Shown here: in pieces, positions 1 through 8,041 of the stretch
Numbering within the stretch: the first letter of the stretch is position 1
How the letters are laid out: each line of letters opens with the position of its first letter
NCBI GenBank assembly: GCA_947475165.1
Contig: CANJLD010000018.1
Coordinates: 18,608 to 82,607 of the forward strand
Direction: 5' to 3'
Origin: Bacteroidota bacterium
GTDB lineage: Bacteria > Bacteroidota > Bacteroidia > Chitinophagales > LD1
Length of the DNA stretch: 64,000 nucleotides
The notes under the pieces: generated by a model
Database searches by the model: none
What the model saw: only the letters and a program-made list of their open reading frames with translations
What the model was told of the DNA's origin: nothing
Translations under genes and position numbers: made by a program

Positions 1-2
1 CC

Positions 3-788
3 GAGTCGGGCAAGTCGTGCATGTTGGCAAGCCTCTTGACGCATGTTGACCGCGAGGGTTTGCAAGATTTGACAGCATATAATCCTAAAGGCGACCAATA
101 CCGTAAGCAATTGGTGGAGGAATTTAAAAGAGGCATTTTACCTAATAGTACCCACGTTAACCTTATTAACTATATACAACTTAATGTAAGAGAACCACAA
201 AAACTTGAGAAAAAACATCCAATAAATTTTATTGACCTTGCTGGCGAAAAATTCAACAAAGTTAGTCGCGAAGGCTTCCCTGAATTTAAAGAGCTGAGTA
301 ATTACCTTAAAAACAAAAACAAAAAGATTTTAGTATTTGTTGTTGACTACTATCGTGACATTAATAAAGATTTAATGGTTGATGACCAGGGGTCGAACCT
401 GTTACAGGTGCTTACCAATTTATCTAAATTGGGCATTATAGAACATGCTGAAAGCATTTACTTAGTGGTAACTAAAGCCGATAAATTTGAGTTTCTTGAA
501 GGTGATTGTGAAGGTGACGAGATATCCGTTGAGGATCGCCAGAACTTTGCAATTAAATATGTAAAACAAGAATATAAAAGTTTATATAATAAGTGCAAAG
601 AACTGGAGAAAACACAGCATATCAATTTTCGTGTTCTGCCTTATTCTATTGGCCCGGCAGTACTCAAAAACTTGTTGAAAGATTTTAGCCCAACAACCAG
701 CGATTCATTGCAAAAGTATCCTCCGTTACTGCTGGATAGAATTATTTTAGATACTTTTTCTACCGGGGGCGGTTTTTTTTCATGGTAA
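3..788 (+). CDS. P-loop GTPase-like protein, 5' end outside window
   Basis: The reading frame is open from the first bases and starts with ESGKSCMLASLL, the second half of a Walker A/G1 loop, so the N-terminus lies outside the window. Counting from the first Met (base 21), a G3-like DLAG lies at residues 72-75 after a hydrophobic strand and a G4-like TKAD at 151-154 after a second strand. The order G1, DxxG, TKxD fits a TRAFAC-class GTPase; large stand-alone GTPases of bacterial conflict systems (DO-GTPase type) are the closest idea, but the family is inferred. It leads a tight operon with three envelope-directed proteins 27 bp downstream, suggesting a cytoplasmic switch for a membrane complex. 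Confidence 0.75.
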   Translation, partial: ESGKSCMLASLLTHVDREGLQDLTAYNPKGDQYRKQLVEEFKRGILPNSTHVNLINYIQLNVREPQKLEKKHPINFIDLAGEKFNKVSREGFPEFKELSNYLKNKNKKILVFVVDYYRDINKDLMVDDQGSNLLQVLTNLSKLGIIEHAESIYLVVTKADKFEFLEGDCEGDEISVEDRQNFAIKYVKQEYKSLYNKCKELEKTQHINFRVLPYSIGPAVLKNLLKDFSPTTSDSLQKYPPLLLDRIILDTFSTGGGFFSW

Positions 789-815
789 AACGGAACAAAA
801 GTAAGTTGTAATATT

Positions 816-2639
816 ATGATTGAAAGAAAGGGCTTTGGTATTATTATTTGGGGCATAAGGCGAGAATTCAATAATGCTTTGTTTGTTAGCGATAATGTAC
901 CTGATGCTGAGGACAACTTACTTGATATAAGGGGCCTGGCACAGATGGATGGGGTGCATCGGGATAATTTTTACTCAATTCAGAGAACTAATAAATTCTA
1001 TCTGGTTACAATAGTTAACCCTCTCATTAAAACCAAAGCAGCGCGTCAGGAATATATTGCTATTACGCTTTTTACATCTCAGGGAAACTCGCTTAAAGGC
1101 AATCCGCGCGAAGTTCTGGACAAACTCATGGAGGCTTATATCAGGTTACAGGGAACTGATGTTGGCGCTAATAGATTTACGGTTGAGGATTTAGAAAGTT
1201 GTGTTGACTCGCTTAAAGCAATCAAGAGTAATTACCCAGCAGTAGAAAGAAAAGAATGTGTTTATTCCGTATTTGATAAAACAACAAAATCGGAGATAGA
1301 TTCTTACTTTAAGTTTGATAGACAAACTGGCAATTTTAAAGAAGTCTACTTATTTCCTCTTACCAGCCCACAGGCTATAGAAAGTAAGAAGGAATATACT
1401 GAGATTAAGGATTTTGAATATTGGCGATTGCAAGATTTGGATGAGGAGGAGATGAGGTATAAAATAGAAAAAGATGCTGAGAAGAACCGTGGTGAATCAA
1501 TAAGAAGGTCAAATCAAGCGGCTTTAGCAGATGTTGAGCGATTAATGATTTCGGGAAACATTGAGCAAGCTACCAAACTTTACAAAAGTCTTCCGGAGCA
1601 ATACCAGGAACAATTACGGTATAATTATAAAAGCCAGATAGAAGTTCATTTAAGAACAAAAGTTAACGAAGACGAGGAAGGTCAAAAAATAGAAAAAATT
1701 AAAGATGCCCTTGAACGTAAGGATTATCGTAAGGCATATGATTTGACTAACCCGGAGGGGGCAGGAAATAAATATATTGGTGCTGAGTTAAGAGAAATTA
1801 AAAATGATGTTCTCCGGCAGGTAAAAGCAAACGATGAACAACTAGTTAATAATATCCGTTATTACTTAGACCGTGACGAACTTGACGTAGCCAAACGCAA
1901 CCGCGACTTGATAGTGCGCGATTTTGCTTCTGAAAGTAAGGCGGTTATTGAAGAATTTAACTCGGCTGTTTCAAACAAAAAGAAAATACGATATGGTATC
2001 ATTACCGGTATTGTGGTGATTGTATTAGGTGTAGCTTTCTGGTTTTTAAAACCAATTATTTTTAAGCCGGTTGTCGATGCTCCTATTGTAAAAACCGATT
2101 CAATTGTTCCCAACCCTCCGGCAGAAAAAAAACCGGCAACCCACCCGATACAAGAAGACTTTGAAAAGCAAACAGATTCATTAATTGATGGTAAGACTAT
2201 ATATTTAACGGATGACACCTTCTTGGAATTCGGTCTGCAAAACACTTACCTGAAACACGATTGCAAAATTGGAAATTGGGCATATTCACAATCGGGAGGA
2301 TTACACGATTTTCATTTACTTGTGGAAACTAAAGCTATTACTCGATTGGGAAATGTGTTCAAGAGAGTAAAACCATGTCCTACCCAAACCAATACAACTC
2401 CTCACGTGCAGAAACCATTTACTGGCAATCAACAACACAATCAACCACCAACGCAGGAGCCGAAGCCTTGTACGCTTTGCGAAAAATTTAAAGAGTTAAA
2501 AGCAGCTAAGGCGAAGGACGCGAAATTGGAGTCTTTTAAAAAAGAGTGGGATGCAAGAGGTGATGATTGTGATGTGAACAATTGTCGCATAGACTGCAAC
2601 AAATATTTGCTCAACCATTATTTTAATCAATCACACTGA
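816..2639 (+). CDS. Single-pass membrane protein with cytoplasmic N-half and Cys-rich C-half
   Basis: 607 residues of no family I recognise. About residues 1-390 are hydrophilic, with a mixed alpha/beta N-terminal part and a charged helical part (about 210-385). One hydrophobic segment at about 392-412 (GIITGIVVIVLGVAFWF) is preceded by lysines, which predicts the N-half inside. The C-terminal 190 residues have a Pro-rich linker and seven or more cysteines, including CTLC and DDCDVNNCRIDC, as expected of an oxidising compartment. The stop overlaps the next start (TGATG). Position right after a GTPase suggests that the cytoplasmic half is its partner or effector; that is inference. Confidence 0.8.
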   Translation: MIERKGFGIIIWGIRREFNNALFVSDNVPDAEDNLLDIRGLAQMDGVHRDNFYSIQRTNKFYLVTIVNPLIKTKAARQEYIAITLFTSQGNSLKGNPREVLDKLMEAYIRLQGTDVGANRFTVEDLESCVDSLKAIKSNYPAVERKECVYSVFDKTTKSEIDSYFKFDRQTGNFKEVYLFPLTSPQAIESKKEYTEIKDFEYWRLQDLDEEEMRYKIEKDAEKNRGESIRRSNQAALADVERLMISGNIEQATKLYKSLPEQYQEQLRYNYKSQIEVHLRTKVNEDEEGQKIEKIKDALERKDYRKAYDLTNPEGAGNKYIGAELREIKNDVLRQVKANDEQLVNNIRYYLDRDELDVAKRNRDLIVRDFASESKAVIEEFNSAVSNKKKIRYGIITGIVVIVLGVAFWFLKPIIFKPVVDAPIVKTDSIVPNPPAEKKPATHPIQEDFEKQTDSLIDGKTIYLTDDTFLEFGLQNTYLKHDCKIGNWAYSQSGGLHDFHLLVETKAITRLGNVFKRVKPCPTQTNTTPHVQKPFTGNQQHNQPPTQEPKPCTLCEKFKELKAAKAKDAKLESFKKEWDARGDDCDVNNCRIDCNKYLLNHYFNQSH

Positions 2640-3394
2640 TGCTAAAAGATAACATTCAAATTAAACACATTTTACTAGGCGCAATTGTAGTTGGCGCATT
2701 TGCTTTGCTGGTGGTTTCTAAATACGTTAACCTAAGTTCGTTTTTTGGCGGAGGAACCCCACCTGCAAAAGTTACTGCAAATGTATCTGCCTTGCAAACC
2801 GAGATAGACTCCATTGGCAAAACATCGTGGAATGCTGACCAATACAAAATTGTGTGGAGTAAAATAGAGTTGGAAGATATTGACACAGCTACCAAGGCCA
2901 ATCTTTACCAAAATCTAGAGATACAGTATGGCTCGGCTATGATAAAATCGTTTGATAAATGGATTGCAGACGATTGTGCCGGTATTGATATTAGGGGACT
3001 AACCAATCTTATGAGGGCTCAGGTCGGAAAGACGGGCCTACCCAGGCTTAAGGCTCAATTAAATCTATACCAGGAGTATTGCGCAATATTTGCGATAAGG
3101 GGGGGGCTTAACAATTTTCTGAAAGGTGAATTTACTCCGTTAAAGGCGAATGAATATAGGGCTGCAATAACTGAAAAAACGGATCATCCGGTATTTATGA
3201 ATATAAGTGCAGTTATAAATGAAAGAAATGACTTGAACGAGAAATTAAATGCTTTTACTACATTGGTAAGCGATTACAATTTCTATAATATCAGAAAAAA
3301 ATATAGAGAAATGGAGGATATCTGTCCTCGGTTACGGTTATATCCATATTATCTTGAACAAGCTCAACTAAACAACGTTTGTAAACCAGAATAG
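2639..3394 (+). CDS. Membrane-anchored helical protein of GTPase operon
   Basis: 251 residues. An N-terminal transmembrane anchor (about residues 11-28, LLGAIVVGAFALLVVSKY) is followed by a polar, mostly helical domain with no recognised motif. The start overlaps the previous stop by one base and the next gene begins 2 bp after its stop, so translation is probably coupled. It is likely an extracytoplasmic partner of the preceding bitopic protein. No enzyme signature is visible. Confidence 0.75.
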   Translation: MLKDNIQIKHILLGAIVVGAFALLVVSKYVNLSSFFGGGTPPAKVTANVSALQTEIDSIGKTSWNADQYKIVWSKIELEDIDTATKANLYQNLEIQYGSAMIKSFDKWIADDCAGIDIRGLTNLMRAQVGKTGLPRLKAQLNLYQEYCAIFAIRGGLNNFLKGEFTPLKANEYRAAITEKTDHPVFMNISAVINERNDLNEKLNAFTTLVSDYNFYNIRKKYREMEDICPRLRLYPYYLEQAQLNNVCKPE

Positions 3395-3396
3395 CT

Positions 3397-4323
3397 ATGA
3401 CACGAAGCCTGCTAATCAGCTTAATCATTTTTGGATATTTTCCGCTAATTGCACAGTCGACTAAAAAACCTGCCGGTAAAAATGAAACACCTGGCAATGT
3501 TTCTACAACTGTTGACTATAGCAAAGTGTTACAGCATTTGGAGGATGCAAAAATTGAGATTGAAAGACTTGCTAAACTTCCGGCACCACTTCCAATTTCA
3601 GGAGACAATAAGGTTTGGAGTGATTCGTGTAAAAATTTATTGGATACTATTAAGCAACATAAGAGTGATTTTGAAGATACTAAACAAACCGCACGTGAAA
3701 ATAAAACTAAGTTTGATAAGTGCAGCCAGGATTTAATCACTATCACTGGTCAGAGGGATGTTGCGGTTACACTAAACACTCAAATGGTAGCGGATGAACG
3801 AACCTCTTTGGAAGGTGATATAGTAGCTTTAAGTGATCAGCACTATACTTTTTCTTCAAAAATTATTGAAAATATCGGTAATAGGATCAAAACACTTAAA
3901 GGAAGGAAAGATGGCTCAATTTCGTCTCAAGCGGAAATCCAGTTTAATAATTTTAAGAATTCCTGCGAAACGATGAAAACCGCCAATGCTCTCTTGTCTC
4001 AACCATATTCGCAGACAGCAAATCAGAGTTCGTTAAATGCGTTTGCAAGATTGAATTTGTCAGGGTATAGCGGACTTTCTGCTGATAAAGAAAAACTGAC
4101 GGAGCTTCTAAAGAATTATTGCAGTCTAACTCTTGAAGTTAAAAAACTATTGAACGATACGCACGGCATGAGTGAGAATTTAAGACAGGATGCAATTTCG
4201 AGGCAACAGTCGGTTTGGTTAAGTGAAAATGAATTAGAAGCGTACCTTTATCTTGTAGGAGTAATTAACGACAATGTAGCCAGCAAAAATGCTAACCCAA
4301 TGCAGAGTTTCACTTGTCAATAA
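3397..4323 (+). CDS. Secreted coiled-coil protein of GTPase operon
   Basis: 308 residues. A signal peptide (residues 1-20, ending in LIAQS) precedes a protein rich in Lys, Glu, Asp, Asn and Ser with long heptad-like helices from about residue 40 to 130 and again later. Cysteines occur at wide spacing. No domain is recognised. It is the last gene of the four-gene run that begins with the GTPase; all four are on one strand with gaps of 27, -1 and 2 bp. A periplasmic spacer or scaffold role is plausible but not shown. Confidence 0.75.
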   Translation: MTRSLLISLIIFGYFPLIAQSTKKPAGKNETPGNVSTTVDYSKVLQHLEDAKIEIERLAKLPAPLPISGDNKVWSDSCKNLLDTIKQHKSDFEDTKQTARENKTKFDKCSQDLITITGQRDVAVTLNTQMVADERTSLEGDIVALSDQHYTFSSKIIENIGNRIKTLKGRKDGSISSQAEIQFNNFKNSCETMKTANALLSQPYSQTANQSSLNAFARLNLSGYSGLSADKEKLTELLKNYCSLTLEVKKLLNDTHGMSENLRQDAISRQQSVWLSENELEAYLYLVGVINDNVASKNANPMQSFTCQ

Positions 4324-4411
4324 TTTATTTTAGAATTAAGATGCATTTACCAATAGAAGAACATTCCTTACTTTAATATAGGCGAACACTTTCTTCTTTC
4401 CTATTTTACCA

Positions 4412-4585
4412 ATGCATACATTGATTAATGGACAGAAAACCGATGAAATTTTTGAACAGATTTATAGTAAGCATTTCAAACCTCACTACGGAGGTAAGCC
4501 AACAAAGCGTTATTTGAAATTGACAAAGCAAGCGGAACAGGTAAGCAAGATTTCAATTGAAGTGCTGTTTGGGAAATACTTTTAG
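4412..4585 (+). CDS. Small basic hypothetical protein (57 aa)
   Basis: A short open frame, MHTLINGQKTDEIFEQIYSK onward, ending in VLFGKYF. It is basic and amphipathic, with no recognised family. It stops 20 bp before the next membrane-protein gene on the same strand, which is the main argument for it being real. No ribosome binding site is clear. It could be a fragment of a once longer gene. Confidence 0.35.
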   Translation: MHTLINGQKTDEIFEQIYSKHFKPHYGGKPTKRYLKLTKQAEQVSKISIEVLFGKYF

Positions 4586-4605
4586 ATTCACTAAAAAATA
4601 GAAAC

Positions 4606-4926
4606 ATGGCAAAGGTTACTGAAATCGTTATGGATACAAAATACAGCGCACTTCGCGCTTTAATTACTATCCTGTATATCCTTGCAACACTCTTAATTGT
4701 GTTTGGAATTATTGGTGTCTTTACTGCATTTTCTTCAAACACTACCAGTGAAAATGGCTTTGTCTTGTTAGCTTTAGCCCCCGTAGTTATTTCTTTTATT
4801 TTGGCTTTTAATTTTGTGGTAATGGCTCAAATTATTTCAGTCTTTATTGATATGGAATGGAATCAAAGAGAAACAAATGAGTTGTTGCAGCAAGTAATTT
4901 TGAATTTGCCCGAACAAGGTAAATGA
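4606..4926 (+). CDS. Small two-helix membrane protein
   Basis: 106 residues with two hydrophobic segments (about 18-43 and 52-82) separated by a short polar loop, followed by a charged C-terminal tail ending in NLPEQGK. No family recognised. The next frame overlaps its stop by 4 bases (ATGA), suggesting coupling. It is probably an inner-membrane protein with both ends in the cytoplasm. Confidence 0.6.
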   Translation: MAKVTEIVMDTKYSALRALITILYILATLLIVFGIIGVFTAFSSNTTSENGFVLLALAPVVISFILAFNFVVMAQIISVFIDMEWNQRETNELLQQVILNLPEQGK

Positions 4927-5141
4927 TATGTATGCTATTTAATATTAGGGGTGGCTTGTTTTGCAGTGGAAGTAGTGAAAGCCAAGTAACAGAATCCGGC
5001 GTTGTAGGCACATACAATAATTTTGAGATGCACTGGAAAATAAGAATCAAGGCGGGAGGATATTTAGAGTTTTATACTGTTAGAAGTATGACTCCACAAT
5101 TGGGGACTTGGAGATTGTCCGGCAATTCTTTACACGTCTGA
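4923..5141 (+). CDS. Short hypothetical protein, possible truncated lipocalin-like domain
   Basis: 72 residues overlapping the previous gene by 4 bases. The segment from GTYNNFEMHW through YLEFYTV to GTWRLSGNSLHV resembles the GxW strand pattern of small lipocalin-like domains that normally continue for another 50-80 residues; here a stop follows at once. The N-terminus has no clear signal peptide apart from a Cys at residue 14. It may be a decayed lipoprotein. Family assignment is weak. Confidence 0.35.
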   Translation: MICMLFNIRGGLFCSGSSESQVTESGVVGTYNNFEMHWKIRIKAGGYLEFYTVRSMTPQLGTWRLSGNSLHV

Positions 5142-5247
5142 AAGAAGTTGCCCCATGAAATAATACCTCATAGACCGATTTTAAGACGGCTTTGGGGCGG
5201 GTTAAAGCCTTTCGAGGCGGGAAGGGTTTGACTAAGGTGAAATAAAG

Positions 5248-5457
5248 CTATAAGCCAATCAATTTATAGAAGGGATTATCTAACCGTTTACCTATTTTGT
5301 TTCTTAGCAGGGGGGACACCCATTTTTCATTTTTCGTAATTGGGTCGTATTTCCCTTGGTATATCTCTGATAGCAAATCTATAATATCACCATTAGTTAA
5401 TCCGAAATACGATTTAAGTTCAACCGTATCTGGTTTACTTTTCTCGGATAACTGCAT
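5248..5457 (-). CDS. Hypothetical protein (69 aa) downstream of DUF4258 gene
   Basis: A small, charged protein with no recognised domain; it includes LTNGDIIDLLSEIYQGKYDP. It lies 26 bp after the DUF4258-like gene on the same strand, so the two may form a pair. Toxin-antitoxin pairing is a guess from size and arrangement only. Confidence 0.45.
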   Translation of the reverse strand: MQLSEKSKPDTVELKSYFGLTNGDIIDLLSEIYQGKYDPITKNEKWVSPLLRNKIGKRLDNPFYKLIGL

Positions 5458-5483
5458 AGGTTTAAAATTTATCCGCTTTGTAT

Positions 5484-5777
5484 TTAACGGTAGTGGATCT
5501 TTGGCTTTAGCTTAATGTTTTTCAGCGCTTTGGAGTTTTTATAGACCGTCAGAATAGAATTATCCGGATTCAGGATTACTACGGTATTCTGTACGCGCTC
5601 GTTGTATTGCTTCTGATGAAAATAGCTCAGACACTTTTTCGTCATAATAAAATAACGCAACCCCTGCTTACGAATCATCTCTCCAAAGTGAATCGTATCC
5701 TCGATCATTTGCTCGGTGACGCCACGTTGCTGACAACGCTTAATGGAGTGCCGGGTATGTATTGCTGTGAGTTCCAT
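5484..5777 (-). CDS. DUF4258-like small protein
   Basis: 97 residues from the ATG at 5777 (MELTAIHTRHSIKRCQQRG); a longer start at 5813 adds a non-conserved leader. The pattern HTRHSIKRCQQRGVTEQMIEDTI, then GE, then RYFIMTKKCL and VVILNPDNSILTVYK, matches the DUF4258 architecture, a small alpha/beta fold related in layout to BrnT/RelE-type toxins. It is the third gene after the retron reverse transcriptase on the same strand, 47 bp beyond the ARPP-1-like gene. It could be a toxin component or unrelated cargo. Confidence 0.6.
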   Translation of the reverse strand: MELTAIHTRHSIKRCQQRGVTEQMIEDTIHFGEMIRKQGLRYFIMTKKCLSYFHQKQYNERVQNTVVILNPDNSILTVYKNSKALKNIKLKPKIHYR

Positions 5778-5824
5778 AATTCCTTTATTATAACGTGAAA
5801 AATGCCTGAGCATTTTGTTAATGG

Positions 5825-6769
5825 CTATGCTTTTTTGTTGGCTAAGGACAGAGCGGTTAAATGAACCAACTCCTGGTTATAATTCAATTCGAAACCGGAA
5901 ACGGTTTCACTGTTAAACCGATTTTCTGTTCCAAGGCCAACTCCCGGATGTGCTTTGCGCTCTAAAAGCTCAAGCGCATCCATGAAGTCGAGTGCCTTGA
6001 AAGATGCTTCCGCTTCAGTCATTTCCCCGGCTTCGGATTTCATGCCATAAACGTCCATGGCCACCCCTTTGAGCAGTTTTGAAAAATACTCATTCATGAT
6101 ATCCGTGCGATTGAACACATCAAGGGCCAACGGCTTCTTATTCACAAAGAAAATTACCCCGTTTGCTTCCGGGTGATGAGTAAATGAATCAATAAACTTT
6201 TGATAAGAATTCTGTGAGCCATCGAAGACATCGGATAGGTTGGAGGAATCTGATGTTACACCGAGAGACCGTGAATACTCGGATACATTATCCCAAACTT
6301 CCCGCTGGTCAGATTTGTGTCCTTGCTTCAGATTTAAGCTGCAAGCCACCTTCATAGACTTGTTAGCCCGCAGATTTACAGGGGCTACGTAATCGGTAGG
6401 TTGAAAATTTTTGCTTTTGTAATCCCAACGTCCGGATTCAACACAGCTCACCGGAATTTTTGTTTTAGATTGAGGAGCAAGCAAAACGGAAGTATTCATC
6501 ACTCTGTTTTGTTTTGCACCATCTAAAATGTCGCCATCCATCAGGAAAACGAATTTCCCGGAATGATTCAGCACCAGTAATTCGTTCACACTGCCGCCTT
6601 CACTAACCTCCTTTACCTCAATAAGATTGTTTTTGAGGGCAAAGGTCGAAGTGACTATGGGTAAGGTGTTGTTTGGGATGGTGGAAAATTGAACAACCGC
6701 GAGGTTATCCTTTTGCTGGGTGGAGAGGATTTTTGTGTTCATGGTCTTAGATTTTTGATTTGTGTTCAT
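5825..6769 (-). CDS. ARPP-1 / DUF6569-like protein
   Basis: 314 residues, or 305 from the internal ATG (MNTKILSTQQ) at 6742. The region from ELLVLNHSGKFVFLMDGDIL through GAKQNRVMNTSVLLAP to IPVSCVESGRWDY is the conserved core of the family I know as ARPP-1 (DUF6569). That domain was named from neighbourhoods with ADP-ribosylglycohydrolase and phosphatase-like proteins; its biochemistry is not settled. There is no signal peptide, so it is cytoplasmic. It starts 114 bp after the reverse transcriptase stop on the same strand and is a candidate retron accessory protein; that link is inferred from position. Confidence 0.65.
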   Translation of the reverse strand: MNTNQKSKTMNTKILSTQQKDNLAVVQFSTIPNNTLPIVTSTFALKNNLIEVKEVSEGGSVNELLVLNHSGKFVFLMDGDILDGAKQNRVMNTSVLLAPQSKTKIPVSCVESGRWDYKSKNFQPTDYVAPVNLRANKSMKVACSLNLKQGHKSDQREVWDNVSEYSRSLGVTSDSSNLSDVFDGSQNSYQKFIDSFTHHPEANGVIFFVNKKPLALDVFNRTDIMNEYFSKLLKGVAMDVYGMKSEAGEMTEAEASFKALDFMDALELLERKAHPGVGLGTENRFNSETVSGFELNYNQELVHLTALSLANKKA

Positions 6770-6883
6770 GACGTTTGAATTTTATGATTTAAAAAATTGA
6801 AATTCGGGGACGAAGATGCCTGTGCAGAACGCAACCTATTTGCGCTCTTGCAGAAAAGATTGAAAAAAATTTTGCTTGAAATT

Positions 6884-7885
6884 TTAAGCCAACTGCTGTT
6901 GCAGGTTCCAAAACTTCTCATGAAGTTTCTGGTAAATTGTATCGTTTTTCCCTCTCACCATGCTCAGGAAGTCGAGTTTCCCTTTCAGTATGTTTAAAAA
7001 CTGAAATGCATTTTCGTTTTGGGAGGAAGCCTTGACCAAACCATGGGTGGCCCAGTTATTGAGCATGGCGCGGATATTCCGGATGTATTTACGGTCTACG
7101 TTTACCTTCTCATTTACCTTGAGTCCTGTAACGACCTGCTGACCTCTGCTCGTAAAGATTCTCGTCTTCTCTTCATTCACGGCAAAACCATATTCCTTGA
7201 TTATTTCTGTCGCAGCACGAACTGTTGTGTCAGTAATTTTTCTGTTCGAGGAAAAAGTAAGGTCATCCGCATAGCGCGTAAAGCATAGCTCCTGCTCTTC
7301 GGAAAATCGCATCATCCTTCTGTCGAATAAAAAACAAGCGAGGTTCGAAACAACGGGTGAGGTAGGCGCACCCATTGGCAATCGTTCCTGATAGGTTGTG
7401 AGTAACGCCAGAAATGCTGCCACATCATTTCCGAAAAAAAAAGGATAGCTCATAAACACACTCTTCACTCGCCAAATATCAATTGTGTGGAAGAAATCTT
7501 GCAAGTCCATGTTTACCACATACTGCTCTTTTACATGTTGCGCTGCATTACTCACAATGCTAAACGACTCTCCATGTTCTGTTACCGTTTTTACGAAACC
7601 ATGCACACAGGCCGGTTTCATACCGTAGTAAATAACGCTCAGCAAATAATTGATTCGCTTTTGAATCAGCTTTAAACTGCTGTTTGGAGAATCAATCTCG
7701 CGATAACCACCGCGCTTCTTCGGTATCTTAAAAGCGTGGTAACTCTCATCCGACTTTTCAATCAGTTCCAGAAGGAGTTTAATCGGCACCTGAATCAGCT
7801 TTGCTAAATCATCGATGCCCTGCACCTGCAAAAAATCATTTGCCCGGGCGTAAATTTTAATTTCTTTTTCTTTCAACGTTTCCAT
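6884..7885 (-). CDS. Retron-type reverse transcriptase
   Basis: 333 residues. The palm motifs are in order: MDLQDF at about 126-131 (first catalytic Asp), LPMGAPTSP at 169-177, YADD at 205-208 (catalytic pair), NEEKTR at 237-242 and VTGLKVN at 252-258. Two features mark retron enzymes: NAAQH at 113-117 (NAxxH) and VTG at 252-254. The size and the absence of a maturase or endonuclease domain also fit a retron rather than a group II intron. The ATG lies just after the inverted-repeat end of a structured RNA (7889-8041), the usual msr-msd-RT order. It would make RNA-linked single-stranded DNA (msDNA); most characterised retrons act in phage defence. Confidence 0.92.
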   Translation of the reverse strand: METLKEKEIKIYARANDFLQVQGIDDLAKLIQVPIKLLLELIEKSDESYHAFKIPKKRGGYREIDSPNSSLKLIQKRINYLLSVIYYGMKPACVHGFVKTVTEHGESFSIVSNAAQHVKEQYVVNMDLQDFFHTIDIWRVKSVFMSYPFFFGNDVAAFLALLTTYQERLPMGAPTSPVVSNLACFLFDRRMMRFSEEQELCFTRYADDLTFSSNRKITDTTVRAATEIIKEYGFAVNEEKTRIFTSRGQQVVTGLKVNEKVNVDRKYIRNIRAMLNNWATHGLVKASSQNENAFQFLNILKGKLDFLSMVRGKNDTIYQKLHEKFWNLQQQLA

Positions 7886-7888
7886 AAA

Positions 7889-8041
7889 AGGGGATTGACT
7901 TTATATTATCTACTTGATCAACTGCCTGTAATTTTTGTCTCAAAAATTACAGGCATACATTCAGCACACATTCAAAACAGGCCGCAGTAACAACAGCCCG
8001 ATAGTCTTCCTTGACTCATAATATATTTTTGTCAATCCCCT
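7889..8041 (-). ncRNA. Retron msr-msd RNA
   Basis: The segment is bounded by an 11-bp perfect inverted repeat, gtcaatcccct at 8031-8041 and aggggattgac at 7889-7899 on the plus strand, matching the a1/a2 repeats of retrons. Inside, 7923-7955 forms a perfect 15-bp stem with a 3-nt loop (TGCCTGTAATTTTTG, loop, complement), the expected msd hairpin near the a2 end. Nearer a1, GGCTG and CGGCC can pair as a short msr stem (about 7980-7998). The first G after a1 lies in AUAUAUAUGAG and is a candidate branch point. It ends 3 bp before the reverse transcriptase ATG, and a1 overlaps the stop of the upstream helicase gene. Confidence 0.78.

Noticed and set aside
7019..7675. Plus-strand frames opposite the reverse transcriptase
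   Set aside because: Shadows of a well-supported gene.
6884..7885. Group II intron or diversity-generating retroelement
   Set aside because: There is no maturase/endonuclease domain and no template-variable repeat pair; NAxxH, VTG and the upstream RNA fit a retron.
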